Below are positions 6,622 through 7,065 of a stretch of DNA of 7,065 nt, in pieces (position 1 is the first letter of the stretch; the number at the start of each line of letters is the position of its first letter). Location: positions 1 to 7,065 of the forward strand of contig JABHYP010000642.1 of assembly GCA_018656855.1 (NCBI GenBank), in the 5' to 3' direction. Source of the stretch: Candidatus Latescibacterota bacterium. GTDB taxonomy: Bacteria; Latescibacterota; Latescibacteria; Latescibacterales; Latescibacteraceae. Under the pieces are notes generated by a model, which was given only the letters and a program-made list of their open reading frames with translations, searched no databases and was not told the origin of the DNA. The position numbers and the translations under genes were made by a program.

Positions 6622-6662
6622 AAAAAACAGTGTTCCTGCCGGCAAGTTACTGGAAATGCCGG
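6622..6662 (-). terminator. Candidate terminator of the GH88-like gene
   Basis: Read on the minus strand, CCGGCA (6662-6657) can pair with TGCCGG (6644-6639) across a 12-nt loop that contains the stop codon. A six-T run (6627-6622) follows about 11 nt after the stem. The stem overlaps the gene's last codons and the spacing is imperfect, so confidence is low. Confidence 0.3.
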
Positions 6663-7065
6663 ACGACTTTCACGTAACGATGTAATGCTTCGAGAAAGTA
6701 GTAATCTCCCCATATCAGCGATGTGTCAGCCTGCGGATCTGTTGGTTTCTTCCATGTCGCATGACTAAGAAGCCCGTAACTATCGCCCCCCTGTGCAAGA
6801 TATTCAGGTGAACATAGCGATATGAGAATATTGCCGGCGGCGGTGAAATATTTATCCATATCGGCAGGCTCCTCGACAACAGTACACAATTCCAGCAAAC
6901 CCGACGCCGCAATTGAGGCTGCAGATGAATCCCTTATCTCACGCGGAATGTCGGGCGCATTGAAATCCCAGTATGGAACATAATCATCGGGGAGATTCTT
7001 AATAAAGTAATCCGCGACTTTCTGTGCTGCCTCGAGCATTTCTGGATTTTGTGTCTCACGATAAG
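6647..7065 (-). CDS. GH88-like unsaturated glucuronyl hydrolase, C-terminal part; start lies beyond the right edge
   Basis: The frame is open to the window edge: upstream of the Met at 7039 it continues with YRETQNPE and no stop, so that Met is internal. 138 codons are visible, about the last third of a family of roughly 370-420 residues. Counting from the window edge, the segment VPYWDFNAPDIPREIRDSSA (29-48), followed by ASIAASGLLEL, matches the conserved C-terminal region of GH88 enzymes. SLIWGDYYFLEAL near the end is also typical. The fold is an (alpha/alpha)6 barrel. Family members remove unsaturated uronic acid residues from oligosaccharides made by polysaccharide lyases, for example from glycosaminoglycans or gellan-like polymers. 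The catalytic Asp residues lie in the missing N-terminal part and cannot be checked, nor can a signal peptide. GH105 is the main alternative, but the DSSAASIAASGLLEL pattern favours GH88. The gene converges on the reductase with a 116-bp gap. Confidence 0.85.
   Translation of the reverse strand, partial: YRETQNPEMLEAAQKVADYFIKNLPDDYVPYWDFNAPDIPREIRDSSAASIAASGLLELCTVVEEPADMDKYFTAAGNILISLCSPEYLAQGGDSYGLLSHATWKKPTDPQADTSLIWGDYYFLEALHRYVKVVRHFQ

Noticed and set aside
6538..6768. A 76-codon plus-strand open frame after the reductase
   Set aside because: It runs into the antisense of the GH88-like gene, has no ribosome binding site and has a composition unlike the neighbouring proteins.
6650..7039. 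Treating the Met at 7039 as the true start of the glycosidase
   Set aside because: The frame continues upstream to the window edge without a stop and with family-like sequence (YRETQNPE). The known protein family is about three times longer.

Overview
The window comes from a Gram-negative bacterium with an outer membrane: it carries a lipoprotein periplasmic adaptor, a TolC-type outer-membrane factor and an inner-membrane RND pump. Base composition is moderate, and the intergenic DNA is AT-rich. The start sites have good AAGGGAG-type ribosome binding sites. I cannot assign a phylum from the sequence alone. A GH88-type glycosidase at the right edge hints at an organism that degrades acidic polysaccharides.

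Positions 1-4984 (minus strand) hold a compact tripartite efflux operon, read right to left: TetR/AcrR-family regulator, TolC-like outer-membrane factor, HlyD/AcrA-like adaptor lipoprotein, RND (HAE1-like) pump. The junctions are an 11-bp overlap, a 15-bp gap and a 4-bp ATGA overlap, so the four genes are almost certainly co-transcribed and partly translationally coupled. The pump runs off the left edge; 624 codons are visible. The regulator is the first gene of the operon it presumably represses. A cluster of ACTG/CAGT half-sites upstream (5084-5114) is a plausible TetR-type operator.

Positions 4985-5447 form a 463-bp AT-rich divergent intergenic region. It holds the operator cluster, candidate minus-strand promoters for the efflux operon, and a good sigma70-like plus-strand promoter (5269-5297). 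About 40 nt past the predicted start of that promoter is a perfect 10-bp GC-rich hairpin (5336-5362). An octamer, ATAAGCAT, occurs three times here in mixed orientation, and two copies could pair around the hairpin in the RNA. This leader is the least explained part of the window.

Positions 5448-6530 (plus strand) encode a complete aldo/keto reductase with an intact Asp-Tyr-Lys-His tetrad. A 116-bp convergent gap with small hairpins follows. Positions 6647-7065 (minus strand) are the C-terminal part of a GH88-like unsaturated glucuronyl hydrolase whose start lies beyond the right edge.

No mobile element, CRISPR array, tRNA or rRNA was seen. The gene content belongs to known families. The points worth a second look are regulatory: the structured leader before the reductase, the overlapping operator half-sites, and the Asp-Asn pair at the pump's proton-relay site.
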